The notes: generated by a model from the sequence alone, not told the origin. A stretch of DNA of 64,000 bases from DASSKA01 sp963839365 (GCA_963839365.1 CAWIUT010000001.1:1364001-1428000); one strand, 5' to 3'. Shown: positions 32,817 to 44,347, counted from the stretch's first letter. A program made the numbers and translations.

Positions 32817-34454
32817 GTGACGGTGCCGAGCCCGGTTGCTCGGCCCCGCCGGTTGTCCACCCAGGTCTTCGTGCTGCTGCTGACGATCCTGCTGGTCACC
32901 GTCGGGGCCGGCTCGGTCGTGTCCTACATCCAGACCCGCCACGAGCTCGACAAGCGGGCGGCCGTCAAGTCCCTGGCCATTGCACACCTCGTGGCCTCCG
33001 ACCCGTCGGTCCTGCGCGGGTTCCACGCCCCGCACCCCGGCCGGGTCATCGACCCGGTCGTCGAGAACCTCCGCCAGGAGACGGGAGCGGCGTTCATCGT
33101 GGTCGCCAACCGGCAGGGCATCCGGTACTCGCACCCCGACCACGCCCTGATCGGGACCTCGCTGCTCCACGACCCCGGGGAGAACCCCTGGGCGGTGCTG
33201 CACGGGGCGACCTACACAGGCGTGCAAACGGGGTCGCTCGGACGCTCCATGCGGGCGAAGGTCCCGCTGCGGGACCACGCCGGTCACATCGTGGGCCTGG
33301 TGTCGGTGGGCATCCTGGAGCACAAGGTCAGCGCAGAGCTGCGGGCGGAGCTTCCCTCCACGCTGATCGCACCGCTGCTCGGGCTCTTCCTGGGAGTCGT
33401 TGGCGCGACCCTGTTGGCGCGCCGCGTGAAGCGGCAGACCTTCGGGCTCGAGCCCGCCGAGATCGCGACGCTGCTCGAGCAGCGCGAGGCGATGCTGAGC
33501 GGGATCAGGGAGGGGGCGATCACCGTCGGCCCGGACGGCCGGATCACGATGATCAACGATGAGGCCGCACGGCTGCTGGGTCTGCACCGGGCGGACAAGG
33601 GAGCCACGCTCGCCAACATCGTCCCGGAGGGGCGGGTCCACGACGTCCTGACCGGCCTCGTCGGTGGCCGTGACGAGGTGGTGCTGCTCGGTCACCGGGT
33701 GCTCGTGGTGAGCCGGATGCCGGTGCAGGTGCGCAACAGACCCGTGGGCGCGATCATCACGCTGCGGGACCGTACGGAGCTCGAGGAGCTGATCAGCGAG
33801 CTCGACGACATGCGCGTCATGGCGGAGGCCTTGCGCGCCCAGGAGCATGAGTTCGCCAACCGCCTCCACGTCATCGGTGGGTTGGTCGAGCTGGGGCGCT
33901 ACGAGGAGGCGGTCGAGTTCATCAACCTCACCTCGATGCTCCAGCAGGAGCTCGCCGCGCGGCTGGTCTCCGGCGTCGGCGACCCTATCCTCTCCGCGCT
34001 GCTGCTCGGCAAGGCCGCGGTCGCCAGCGAGCGAGCGATCGAGCTCAACGTCACGACCGACGGAGAGCTGCCCCCGGCGCTGGAGGACCCGTCCGGACTG
34101 GTCACCGTGCTCGGCAACCTCATCGACAACGCGTTGGACTCGGCTGCACAGGCGCCCGGCACCGGGCGGGTCGACGTGACGATGAGCGTGCTCGACGACG
34201 AGCTCGTCGTCGAGGTGCACGACTCAGGGCCCGGGATCGACCCCGACCTGGTCGAGGACGTCTTCCGGCACGGGTTCACGACCAAGGTGGCGCGCGACGG
34301 GATCCGCCGGCGGGGGCTCGGGCTCGCCCTGGTCTCCCAGGAGGTACGACGCCGCGGCGGACGTATCTCGGTCGCCAACCGTCACGGTGCGGTGTTCGTC
34401 GTGACCCTTCCACTGCGGCGCTGCGCCCCGCCCACTGAGGTGGCCGTGCGGTGA
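32817..34454 (+). CDS. CitA/DcuS-type sensor histidine kinase
   Basis: This 545-residue membrane kinase has TM1 (STQVFVLLLTILLVTVGAGS), an extracytoplasmic sensor domain of the Cache/PAS-like type (about 40-180, with GIRYSHPDHALIGTSL as in citrate and dicarboxylate sensors) and TM2 (TLIAPLLGLFLGVVGATLL). A cytosolic PAS domain (about 222-318), the Spo0B-like phosphoacceptor AQEHEFANRLHVIGG (H344) and the ATPase (NLIDNALDSA, DSGPGI, RRGLGLALV) follow. It should sense a small carboxylate outside the cell. It is coupled to the response regulator by a GTGA overlap and divergent from the importer. Confidence 0.92.
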   Translation: MTVPSPVARPRRLSTQVFVLLLTILLVTVGAGSVVSYIQTRHELDKRAAVKSLAIAHLVASDPSVLRGFHAPHPGRVIDPVVENLRQETGAAFIVVANRQGIRYSHPDHALIGTSLLHDPGENPWAVLHGATYTGVQTGSLGRSMRAKVPLRDHAGHIVGLVSVGILEHKVSAELRAELPSTLIAPLLGLFLGVVGATLLARRVKRQTFGLEPAEIATLLEQREAMLSGIREGAITVGPDGRITMINDEAARLLGLHRADKGATLANIVPEGRVHDVLTGLVGGRDEVVLLGHRVLVVSRMPVQVRNRPVGAIITLRDRTELEELISELDDMRVMAEALRAQEHEFANRLHVIGGLVELGRYEEAVEFINLTSMLQQELAARLVSGVGDPILSALLLGKAAVASERAIELNVTTDGELPPALEDPSGLVTVLGNLIDNALDSAAQAPGTGRVDVTMSVLDDELVVEVHDSGPGIDPDLVEDVFRHGFTTKVARDGIRRRGLGLALVSQEVRRRGGRISVANRHGAVFVVTLPLRRCAPPTEVAVR

Positions 34455-35134
34455 TCCGGACCCTGATCGTCGAGGACGACGCGATGGCGGCGTCCATCCA
34501 CCGCCAGTTCACCGAGCGGGTCGGCGGCTTCGAGGTGGTCGGGGAGGCGACGAGCGGCGCCCGCGCGCTCCAGCTGAGCGCCGACCTGCATCCGGACCTG
34601 ATGCTCCTGGACATGTACCTGCCCGACATGAGCGGGCTCGAGGTGCTGCGACGGGTCCGGGGGTCCGCTGAGCCGACCGATGTCATCGCCATCACGGCCG
34701 CGAAGGACGTGGAGATCCTCCGCACCGCCGTACACCTCGGGGTGGTCCACTACATCGTCAAGCCCTTCACCTTCAGGGCCTTTCGCGAGCGCTTCGAGAA
34801 CTACGCCGCGGCCCGCAGCCAGCTCGACCAGATGCAGTTTCCGGGCCAGCGGGAGATCGACCGGCTCTACGGGCTGCTGAGGACCAGCACCGAGGACTCC
34901 CTGCCGAAGGGGATCTCCGGACCGACCCTCGCGCTCGCGGCGCGCACCCTGAAGCTCGCGGAGCAGGGGATGACCGCCGCCGAGCTGGCCGGGCGTGCCG
35001 GCTTCAGCCAGGGCGTTGCGCGCCGCTACCTCAAGTACCTGTGCGACACCGGGTCGGTCGACGTGGCGCCCCGCTACGGGGCGGCAGGTCGGCCCGAGCA
35101 CCTCTACCACTGGACCGGTGCGTCCCCAGGGTGA
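34451..35134 (+). CDS. CitB/DcuR-type response regulator
   Basis: This 227-residue protein has a receiver domain with phosphoacceptor D54 (LMLLDMYLPDMSG) and switch residues in AITAAKD and HYIVKPFTF, then a linker and a C-terminal winged helix (MTAAELAGRAGFSQGVARRY), as in DcuR/CitB. It probably controls the divergent ABC importer. Its last 104 bases overlap the 3' end of the oppositely oriented MFS gene. Confidence 0.92.
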   Translation: MIRTLIVEDDAMAASIHRQFTERVGGFEVVGEATSGARALQLSADLHPDLMLLDMYLPDMSGLEVLRRVRGSAEPTDVIAITAAKDVEILRTAVHLGVVHYIVKPFTFRAFRERFENYAAARSQLDQMQFPGQREIDRLYGLLRTSTEDSLPKGISGPTLALAARTLKLAEQGMTAAELAGRAGFSQGVARRYLKYLCDTGSVDVAPRYGAAGRPEHLYHWTGASPG

Positions 35135-36575
35135 TCGGGCCGGGCCGGGCACCTGGCCGAGCGCAGTCCGAGGAAGTGACCGCGCCGCCGACGAACAGCA
35201 GGCCCGCGCAGATGGTCATGGCCAGGGAGTAGCCGGAGGTGAACACCTCCGGGTGCTGGTAGGCCTGCCCGTTGACCCCGACCAGAGCCGGCAGTGCGGC
35301 CACCGCCAACAGCGTCCCGGTGCGGGCCACGGCGTTGTTGATGCCGCTGGCCAGCCCGGACGACCGGTCTGGTGCGGCGGCCAGCACGGTCGCGGTCAGC
35401 GGCGCCACCAGCGTTGCCAGCCCGAGCGCGAACAGCACCACGCCGGGCAGCACCGCGGTGAGGTACGGGGCGGAGCGGTCCACGTTGCGCAGCAGCAGCA
35501 CCCCGGTCCCGCACAGGAGCGGACCGACCGTCAGCTGCCAGCGCGGCCCGATCTTCGAGGCCAGCGCGCCGGAGCTCGACGAGAGCAGCAGCAGCGCGAG
35601 CGTGATGGGCAGGGTGGACAGCCCGGCGGCCAGCGGCGAGTAGCCGGACGACACCTGCAGCTGCAGCGCCAGGAAGAACAAGACCGCGCCGAGACCGGCG
35701 TACACCAGCATCGTCATGCCGTTCGCGACCGAGAACACCAGGGAGCCGAAGAGCGGCAGTGGCAGCAGCGGGTGCGGACTGCGCCGTTCCTGCCACCCGA
35801 ACAGCGCGAGCGCAGCGACGCCGGCGGCAGCCGAACCGCCGACCAGCCCGGCCGGCGCCGCACCCCCCTCGATGAGGGCGAAGGTGATCCCGCCCAGCCC
35901 CAGGACCGCGCAGACCGCGCCGAGGACGTCGAACCCCGGCACGGTCTCGGGGTCGCGCGACTCCGGGACGTGACGTGCGCTGATCAGCAGCACCACGACC
36001 GCGACCGGCACGTTGATCCAGAACACGAACCGCCAGCTGAAGCTGTCCACGATCCAGCCGCCGAGCAGTGGTCCGACGGCCGCGGCGATCGCGCCCAGCC
36101 CGGCCCATCGGCCGATCACCCGGCCCCGGTCCTCGGACCGGAAGCTGGCCTGGATCAGCGCGAGGCTCTCCGGGGTGAGCAGCGCCGCCCCCACTCCCTG
36201 CAGCAGCCGGGCGGCGATGAGCAGGTCGGGTGAGGGGGCCAGTGCGCACAGGGCCGAGGCCGTCGCGAACCAGGCGACACCCAGCATGAACATCCACCGT
36301 CGGCCGAACCGGTCGCCGAGCGAGCCCGAGACCAGGATCAACGACGCCAGCGCGACCAGGTAGGCGTTGACCACCCACTGCAGCTGCGCGATCGAGGCGC
36401 CCATGTCCCTGCCGATGGTGCGCAGCGCGATGTTGACCACGGTGCTGTCCAGCAGCGCCATCCCGGAGCCGAGCACGGTCGCGGCCAGGATCCACCGGCC
36501 GCGGGTGCTGCGGGCCGCGAGCGCCTCGGTCAGGTCGGACGCGTGTAACGAACCATCGGAGGGTGAGGGGGCCAC
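35031..36575 (-). CDS. MFS drug-efflux transporter, DHA2 (14-span) family
   Basis: This 514-residue transporter has motif A GDRFGRRWMFMLGV, motif C-like WAGLGAIAAAVGPLLGGWI and the 14-span layout of the EmrB/QacA family (LDSTVVNIALRTIGRDMG near the start). GTG 36575 follows a strong GGGAGGTGA. It starts 46 bp inside the GNAT gene. The last 45 or so residues (after VGGAVTS) are Arg/Pro/Gly-rich and partly encoded antisense to the response regulator, so this tail is probably an added non-functional extension. Substrates unknown. Confidence 0.9.
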   Translation of the reverse strand: MAPSPSDGSLHASDLTEALAARSTRGRWILAATVLGSGMALLDSTVVNIALRTIGRDMGASIAQLQWVVNAYLVALASLILVSGSLGDRFGRRWMFMLGVAWFATASALCALAPSPDLLIAARLLQGVGAALLTPESLALIQASFRSEDRGRVIGRWAGLGAIAAAVGPLLGGWIVDSFSWRFVFWINVPVAVVVLLISARHVPESRDPETVPGFDVLGAVCAVLGLGGITFALIEGGAAPAGLVGGSAAAGVAALALFGWQERRSPHPLLPLPLFGSLVFSVANGMTMLVYAGLGAVLFFLALQLQVSSGYSPLAAGLSTLPITLALLLLSSSSGALASKIGPRWQLTVGPLLCGTGVLLLRNVDRSAPYLTAVLPGVVLFALGLATLVAPLTATVLAAAPDRSSGLASGINNAVARTGTLLAVAALPALVGVNGQAYQHPEVFTSGYSLAMTICAGLLFVGGAVTSSDCARPGARPGPITLGTHRSSGRGARADLPPRSGAPRRPTRCRTGT

Positions 36576-36994
36576 GGGCTCACCTCCCGCTCGGCGCTGT
36601 CCTGCCAGCCCAGATGCTCGTACAAGCGCCGGGCCCGGTGGTTTTCTTCCAGGCACCACAGCCAGGCGGTCTCCGTGCCGCGACCCCGCATGTCGGCGAG
36701 CGCGCGGCCGAGCGCTCGTGTCGCGAGCCCCCGGCCCCAGCGGTCGGGGTGCACGGCGACCTTGTGCACCTGGGTCGTGTCGTAGGCGACCACGGCGTCG
36801 AGGTGCGCCGACCCGTCCACGACCAGCACGGTCACCGCCGGATCGGCGACGGTGCGGCGCCAGCTGTCGAGGACCTCCGCGCCGGGGAACGGGTGCTGCC
36901 GGGGCGGGAAGACGTGGCCGAGCGCGGCGACGTTGGCCGCCCGGTCCAGCGCCAGCAGCCGGTCCAGGTCCTGCCGGCTCGCCTCACGGAACAT
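36530..36994 (-). CDS. GNAT-family N-acetyltransferase
   Basis: This 154-residue acetyltransferase has the acetyl-CoA-binding motif A QVHKVAVHPDRWGRGLATRA and motif B-like ENHRARRLYEHLGW. It transfers acetyl from acetyl-CoA to an unknown amine. Its 3' end overlaps the MFS start, so the two are translated from one message; a modification-plus-export pair is possible. CAGGAT lies six bases before ATG 36994, a near-leaderless arrangement. Confidence 0.9.
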   Translation of the reverse strand: MFREASRQDLDRLLALDRAANVAALGHVFPPRQHPFPGAEVLDSWRRTVADPAVTVLVVDGSAHLDAVVAYDTTQVHKVAVHPDRWGRGLATRALGRALADMRGRGTETAWLWCLEENHRARRLYEHLGWQDSAEREVSPWPPHPPMVRYTRPT

Positions 36995-37036
36995 TCCGCA
37001 ATCCTGTCACGGTCAGGAGGGGCCGATGTCGACTCG

Positions 37037-37068
37037 ACCAACAACAAGCAGGCTTGACTGTTTGTGGT
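37037..37068. promoter_or_regulatory. Candidate TetR operator between GNAT and TetR genes
   Basis: CAAGC-AG-GCTTG (37045-37056) is a perfect palindrome flanked by loosely matching CAACA and TGTTTG words. It lies in the divergent promoter region next to TTGACT (37054-37059). Autoregulation of the adjacent TetR gene is likely by position. Confidence 0.4.
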
Positions 37069-37088
37069 TCGGCGGTGACGATGTGCAG

Positions 37089-37726
37089 ATGCGCACCGCG
37101 ACCACCGGCGGCCGGCCCCGGGACCACCGTGCTGCCGGTGCCCGCATGCCCCAGGAGGAGCGCACCCGGGCGATGCGGCTGCGGCTGATCGAGGCCACCG
37201 TCGACTGCCTGGTGGAGCGCGGCTGGAGCGGCACCTCCACGACCCTGGTGTCCGAGCGGGCCGGCGTCAGCCGCGGCGCGCAGCTGCACCACTTCCCGAG
37301 CAAGAACGACCTGGTGCTCGCCGCCGTGGAGCACCTCAGCGAGGTGCGGGGCGCCGAGCTGGCAGAGGCCGCCGCGCACCTGCCGCGGGGCCGGCGCCGT
37401 ACCCGGGCGGTGCTGGAGATGCTCGCCGACCACTTCACGAGCCCGGTCTTCACCGCGGCGCTGGAGCTGTGGGTGGCGGCCCGGGTGGATCCGGCGCTGC
37501 ACGAGGCCGTGGCACCGTTGGAGCAGCGCATCGGGCGCGACGTGCACCAGCGCACCGTGGAGCTCCTCGGCGTCGACGAGACCCGACCGGGGGTGCGCGA
37601 GCTGGTGCAGGCCACCCTCGACCTGGTGCGCGGGCTGGGGTTGGCCAACACGCTGCACGACGACGCCGGCCGCCGGAAGCGGATCCTGGACCGCTGGGCC
37701 CGGCTGCTCGAGGAGCAGATCGCGTC

Positions 37727-37730
<4 letters not shown>
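37089..37730 (+). CDS. TetR-family transcriptional regulator
   Basis: This 213-residue regulator has an N-terminal helix-turn-helix (GTSTTLVSERAGVSRGAQLH, then HFPSKNDLVLAAVEH) and a ligand-binding C-terminal domain. It heads the Atu/Liu-like operon and overlaps the AtuA-like gene (ATGA), so it is made with the enzymes it presumably controls; the likely inducer is an acyl-CoA or terpenoid acid. GTG 37083 is an alternative start. Confidence 0.88.
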
Positions 37731-39456
<1,726 letters not shown>

Positions 39457-39460
<4 letters not shown>

Positions 39461-41067
39461 ACGCCACCCGTGCCCGGCGCGAGGCGATGCTGGACAAGCT
39501 GGCTGCGTTGGAGGCCGAGCACGCCAAGGCGGTGGCCGGCGGAGGAGCCAAGTACGTCGAGCGGCACCACGCTCGCGGCAAGCTGCTGCCGCGGGAGCGG
39601 ATCGAGCTGTTGGTCGACGAGGGTTCGGCCTTCCTGGAGCTGAGCCCGCTGGCGGCCTGGGGCAGCGACTACCCGGTCGGCGCGAGCGTGGTGACCGGGA
39701 TCGGAGTGGTCAGTGGCGTCGAGGTGATGATCGTCGCCAACGACCCGAGCGTGCGGGGCGGGGCAAGCAACCCGCACACCCTGAAGAAGGTGTTCCGGGC
39801 CGCGCAGATCGCCCGCGAGAACCGCCTGCCGACGGTGAACCTGGTCGAGTCGGGGGGTGCGGACCTGCCCAGCCAGAAGGACATCTTCATCCCCGGCGGA
39901 GACCTGTTCCGCGGGTTGACCCGGGCCAGCGCGGCCAAGACACCGACGATCGCGCTGGTGTTCGGCAACTCCACGGCCGGCGGGGCGTACGTGCCGGGGA
40001 TGAGTGACTACACGGTGATGGTCAAGGAGCGGGCCAAGGTGTTCCTCGGCGGACCGCCGCTGGTGAAGATGGCCACCGGTGAGGACGCCGACGACGAGTC
40101 GCTGGGCGGTGCGCAGATGCACGCCGAGAAGTCCGGACTGGCCGACTACCTGGCCGAGGACGAGCAGGACGCGATCCGGATCGGGCGGCGCATCGTGGCC
40201 CGGCTGAACTGGCGCAAGGCCGGGGGTCTCGATGCTCGCCTCGCACGCAGCTCCGCCGGCGGTCCGTCGTACGCCGAGCCGGACGAGGACCCCGAGGAGC
40301 TGCTCGGCCTGGTGCCCACCGACCTGCGCGAACCGTTCGACCCCCGGGCGGTGGTCCTCCGGATCGTGGACGGGGCCGGGAGGGGCAACGAGGTGCCCTT
40401 CGACGAGTTCAAGCCACGCTACGGCCCGAGCCTGGTCACCGGGTGGGCGAAGGTGCACGGCCGGCAGATCGGCATCCTGGCCAACGCTCAGGGGGTGCTG
40501 TTCAGCGAGGAGTCGCAGAAGGCCGCCCAGTTCATCCAGCTGGCCAACCAGATCGACGTACCCCTGCTGTTCCTGCACAACACGACCGGCTACATGGTCG
40601 GGGCGGAGTACGAGCAGCGCGGGATCATCAAGCACGGTGCGTTGATGATCAACGCGGTCAGCAACTCCACCGTGCCGCACATCTCGATCATGATGGGCGC
40701 CTCCTACGGCGCCGGTAACTACGGGATGTGCGGCCGCGCCTACGACCCGCGGTTCCTGTTCACCTGGCCGTCGGCGAAGTCGGCGGTGATGGGACCGCAG
40801 CAGCTGGCCGGGGTGCTGTCCATCGTGGGCCGCGCGGCGGCGGAGGCCAAGGGAAAGGAGTACGACGAGGCCGGGGACGCCGCGCTGCGCGCGGCCGTCG
40901 AGGAGCAGGTGGAGAAGGAGTCGCTGCCGATGTTCCTGTCCGGGATGCTCTACGACGACGGGGTGATCGACCCGCGCGACACCCGCACCGTGCTGGGCAT
41001 CTGCCTGTCTGTGATCGAGACCGCGCCGATCGAGGGCTCGATGAGCTTCGGCGTCTTCAGGATGTGA
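39457..41067 (+). CDS. Acyl-CoA carboxylase beta subunit (methylcrotonyl/geranyl-CoA type)
   Basis: This 536-residue carboxyltransferase moves CO2 from biotin to a branched enoyl-CoA. It has two crotonase-like halves with HARGKLLPRERIELLVDEGS, the acyl-CoA site GNSTAGGAYVPGMSDY and biotin-site HNTTGYMVGAEYEQRGIIKHGA (in parts), then MMGASYGAGNYGMCGRAYDP. The last motif and length fit the MccB/AtuC/LiuB branch rather than propionyl-CoA carboxylase. GTG 39457 overlaps the AtuA stop. Confidence 0.9.
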
Positions 41068-41085
41068 AAACCACCCCATGACGCT

Positions 41086-41111
41086 CTTCGCTGCTCCGCT
41101 TCGCTCCTCCG
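41086..41111 (+). repeat. Short tandem 13-mer between carboxylase genes
   Basis: CTTCGCTGCTCCG is followed directly by CTTCGCTCCTCCG, a two-copy tandem with one difference. It fills part of the 78-bp gap between the beta and alpha carboxylase genes, the only sizeable gap inside this operon apart from the 17 bp before the hydratase. Confidence 0.5.
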
Positions 41112-41145
41112 CGCACGACGCCACGGGGACCCCGGAAGGAACGGC

Positions 41146-43164
41146 ATGACGATCCGGAGGCTGCTGGTGGCGAACCGGGCCGAGATCGCCGGCCGGGTGT
41201 TCCGGACCTGTCGCGACCTCGGGATCGAGACCGTCGCGGTGCACTCCGACGCGGACGCCGGACTGCCGTTCGTGGCCGCGGCCGACCTCGCGGTGCGGCT
41301 GCCGGGCCGCAGCCCGGCCGAGACCTACCTGCGCGGCGACCTCCTCGTGGACGCGGCGCGGCGGGCCGGCGCCGACGCGGTGCACCCCGGCTACGGGTTC
41401 TGCTCGGAGAGCGCCGGCTTCGCGCGGCAGGTGGTCGCCGCGGGGCTGACCTGGGTCGGCCCCACGCCGGAGTCGATCGAGCAGATGGGCTCGAAGGTGG
41501 CGGCCAAGAAGCTGATGGCGGCGGCGGGGGTCCCGGTGCTCGAGGCGGTCGACCCCGCGGCGGCGACCGAGGAGGACCTGCCGCTGCTGGTCAAGGCGGC
41601 CGCCGGTGGCGGTGGCCGGGGCATGCGCGTGGTCCGGTCCCTGGCCGAGCTCGAGGCCGCGGTGAGCGAGGCGTCGGCCGAGGCGGCCTCGGCGTTCGGT
41701 GACCCGACGGTGTTCTGCGAGCCGTACGTCGCACGAGGCCGGCACGTCGAGGTGCAGGTGGTCGGCGACCAGCACGGGCACGTCGTGGTTCTCGGCGAGC
41801 GGGACTGCTCGATCCAGCGCCGGCACCAGAAGGTGATCGAGGAGACCCCGGCACCCGCCCTTGCGCAGCAGACCCGGACCGCGCTGCTCGAGGCGGCCCG
41901 GGCGGCCGCCGCCGCGATCGGGTACGTCGGCGCGGGCACCGTCGAGTTCCTCTACGACCCGGAGAGTCCCACGGGCCTGTGGTTCTTGGAGATGAACACC
42001 CGGCTCCAGGTCGAGCACCCGGTCACCGAGTGCGTCACCGGGGTGGACCTGGTGGCGCTGCAGATCCGGGTCGCCGAGGGCGCCGCGCTCGAGGGCTGGC
42101 CCTCGGCTGCTCCCGACGGCCGCTCCTCAGGGACCGGCGGGGGTGGACACGCGGTCGAGGCGCGGCTCTACGCCGAGGACCCGGCGGCCGGCTGGGCGCC
42201 GCAGAGCGGTCGGCTCACCCGTCTGGAGGTCCCGGGGGCCGCCGCGCAGTTCGCCGTGCCCGCGTCGTACGGGATCCGGCTGGACGCCGGCTACCGCACC
42301 GGCGACCTGGTGGGCACCGACTACGACGCGATGCTGGCCAAGGTGGTGGCGTGGGCGCCGAGCCGCGCAGAGGCGCTGCGGATGCTGGCCGGTGCGCTGG
42401 CGAGAGCCCGGATCCACGGGGTGCGCACCAACCGCGACCTGCTGGTCGAGGTGCTGCGCCACCCCGCGATGGCGGCCGGTGAGGTGAGCACCGACTTCCT
42501 GCAGCGCCACCGGCTGGGCGCTCTGCAGCAGGCCGGCGACGAGTCCGAGGCTGCGGACCCGCACAGTGCCTTCGTCGCCGCGGTCGCGCTGGCCGAGCGG
42601 GACCGGTCCCTGCGCGCGGTGCAGCGCGGTGTCCCGGCCTCCTGGCGCAACGTGGTCTCGCAGCCGCAGCTCACCCGGTTCGCCGTCCGCGGCGCCACCG
42701 TCGAGGTGCGCTGGTTCGGGGGACGGGGCGGCTACCGGCCCGCGGACGACCCCGACACCCAGGTGGTGGAGGCGGCCCCGGACCTGGTGGTGCTGGACAT
42801 CGCCGGGGTGCGGCACCGGTTCGAGGTGTGCGTCACCGGGGAGGCGGTCGACGTGGAGTCTGCCCGCGGGCACACCGCGCTCCGCCGGCTGCCGCGGTTC
42901 GTCCCGCCTGCCGAGCGGCTCCCGGGCGGCTCCCTGCTGGCGCCGATGCCGGGCACCGTCGTGGACCTCCCGGTCGCGGTCGGCGACCCGGTCGGCGCCG
43001 GGCAGCCGGTGGTGGTGCTCGAGGCGATGAAGATGCAGCACAAGGTGCTGGCGCCGCACGACGGCGTGCTGACCGACCTGCCGGTGACGGCAGGCGCCCA
43101 GGTCGCCGCGGGCAGCGTGCTGGCGGTGGTGACCGGTTCGACCGAGGGGAACGAGGGCCCATGA
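41146..43164 (+). CDS. Acyl-CoA carboxylase alpha subunit (biotin carboxylase + BCCP)
   Basis: This 672-residue protein has an N-terminal biotin carboxylase (LLVANRAEIAGRVFRTCRDL, ATP-grasp KAAAGGGGRGMRVV, catalytic EMNTRLQVEHPVTE), a middle domain and a C-terminal biotinyl domain with VVLEAMKMQHKV, where the Lys carries biotin. It carboxylates biotin with ATP and bicarbonate for the beta subunit. GGAAGGAAC precedes ATG 41146. It overlaps the next gene by 4 bp. Confidence 0.93.
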   Translation: MTIRRLLVANRAEIAGRVFRTCRDLGIETVAVHSDADAGLPFVAAADLAVRLPGRSPAETYLRGDLLVDAARRAGADAVHPGYGFCSESAGFARQVVAAGLTWVGPTPESIEQMGSKVAAKKLMAAAGVPVLEAVDPAAATEEDLPLLVKAAAGGGGRGMRVVRSLAELEAAVSEASAEAASAFGDPTVFCEPYVARGRHVEVQVVGDQHGHVVVLGERDCSIQRRHQKVIEETPAPALAQQTRTALLEAARAAAAAIGYVGAGTVEFLYDPESPTGLWFLEMNTRLQVEHPVTECVTGVDLVALQIRVAEGAALEGWPSAAPDGRSSGTGGGGHAVEARLYAEDPAAGWAPQSGRLTRLEVPGAAAQFAVPASYGIRLDAGYRTGDLVGTDYDAMLAKVVAWAPSRAEALRMLAGALARARIHGVRTNRDLLVEVLRHPAMAAGEVSTDFLQRHRLGALQQAGDESEAADPHSAFVAAVALAERDRSLRAVQRGVPASWRNVVSQPQLTRFAVRGATVEVRWFGGRGGYRPADDPDTQVVEAAPDLVVLDIAGVRHRFEVCVTGEAVDVESARGHTALRRLPRFVPPAERLPGGSLLAPMPGTVVDLPVAVGDPVGAGQPVVVLEAMKMQHKVLAPHDGVLTDLPVTAGAQVAAGSVLAVVTGSTEGNEGP

Positions 43165-44330
43165 CCGAGCAGACTCCTTTCACCGAGAGCCCCGAGCGGC
43201 ACACCCTGCGGGCCGCGGTGGCCAAGCTCGCCGGAGGCTACGGCCGGGACTACTTCGTGGCCCGCGCCAAGCGGGGCGAGAAGACCACCGACCTGTGGCG
43301 CGACATCGGCAGGAACGGCTACCTCGGGGTGGCGCTGCCCGAGGAGCACGGCGGGGGTGGCGGCGGGATCGGGGACCTGGCCGCGGTGTGCGAGGAGCTC
43401 GCTGCTCAGGGCTGCCCGCTGCTGATGATGGTGGTCTCCCCGGCGATCTGCGGCACCGTGATCAACCGGTTCGGCACCCCGGAGCAGAAGAGGCGCTGGC
43501 TGCCCGGCATCGCCGACGGCAGCCTGACCATGGCGTTCGCGATCACCGAGCCGGACGCCGGCTCCAACTCGCACAAGATCACGACCACTGCCCGCCGCGC
43601 CGAGGAGGGCTGGGTGCTCAACGGCCGGAAGGTCTACATCTCCGGGGTCGACGAGGCCGACGCGGTGCTGGTGGTAGCCCGCACCGAGGACGCCCGCACC
43701 GGCAGGCTGAAGCCGTGCCTGTTCGTGGTGCCGACCGACTCCCCGGGCTTCGAGTACCAGCCCATCGACATGGAGATCGTGAGCCCGGAGAAGCAGTTCA
43801 CCCTCTTCCTCGACGACGTGCGGCTGCCCACGGACGCGCTCGTCGGCGACGAGAACGCCGGCCTCATGCAGCTGTTCGCGGGGCTCAACCCGGAGCGGAT
43901 CATGGCGGCCGCGTTCGCCACGGGTATCGCCCGCTTCGCGCTCGGCAAGGCCACCGCCTACGTCGCCGACCGGGCGGTGTTCGACGCCCCGATCGGCAGC
44001 CACCAGGCGGTCGCGCACCCGCTGGCCCAGTCCAAGATCGAGATCGAGCTCGCCCGGCTGATGACCCAGAAGGCCGCGGCGTTGTACGACGCGGGGGACG
44101 ACCTCGCCGCCGGCGAGGCCGCCAACATGGCCAAGTACGCCGCCGCGGAGGCCGCCTGCGTCACCGCCGACCGGGCGGTGCAGGTGCACGGCGGCAACGG
44201 GATCACGGTGGAGTACGGCATGGCCGGCCTGCTGGTCGCCGCGCGCGCCACCCGGATCGCTCCGGTCAGCAGGGAGATGATCCTGAACTTCGTCGGTTCC
44301 CATAGCCTGGGCCTGCCCAAGTCCTACTGA
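43161..44330 (+). CDS. Acyl-CoA dehydrogenase of the Atu/Liu-type operon
   Basis: This 389-residue flavoprotein has the canonical ACAD motifs: LTMAFAITEPDAGSNSHKIT, GWVLNGRKVYISG, and QVHGGNGITVEYGMAGLLVA near the C terminus. In the pathway it would desaturate citronellyl-CoA or isovaleryl-CoA to the substrate of the carboxylase. It overlaps the alpha-carboxylase gene (ATGA) and is followed 17 bp later by the hydratase gene. Confidence 0.92.
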   Translation: MTEQTPFTESPERHTLRAAVAKLAGGYGRDYFVARAKRGEKTTDLWRDIGRNGYLGVALPEEHGGGGGGIGDLAAVCEELAAQGCPLLMMVVSPAICGTVINRFGTPEQKRRWLPGIADGSLTMAFAITEPDAGSNSHKITTTARRAEEGWVLNGRKVYISGVDEADAVLVVARTEDARTGRLKPCLFVVPTDSPGFEYQPIDMEIVSPEKQFTLFLDDVRLPTDALVGDENAGLMQLFAGLNPERIMAAAFATGIARFALGKATAYVADRAVFDAPIGSHQAVAHPLAQSKIEIELARLMTQKAAALYDAGDDLAAGEAANMAKYAAAEAACVTADRAVQVHGGNGITVEYGMAGLLVAARATRIAPVSREMILNFVGSHSLGLPKSY

Positions 44331-44347
44331 CGGTCCAGGAGCAGCCG

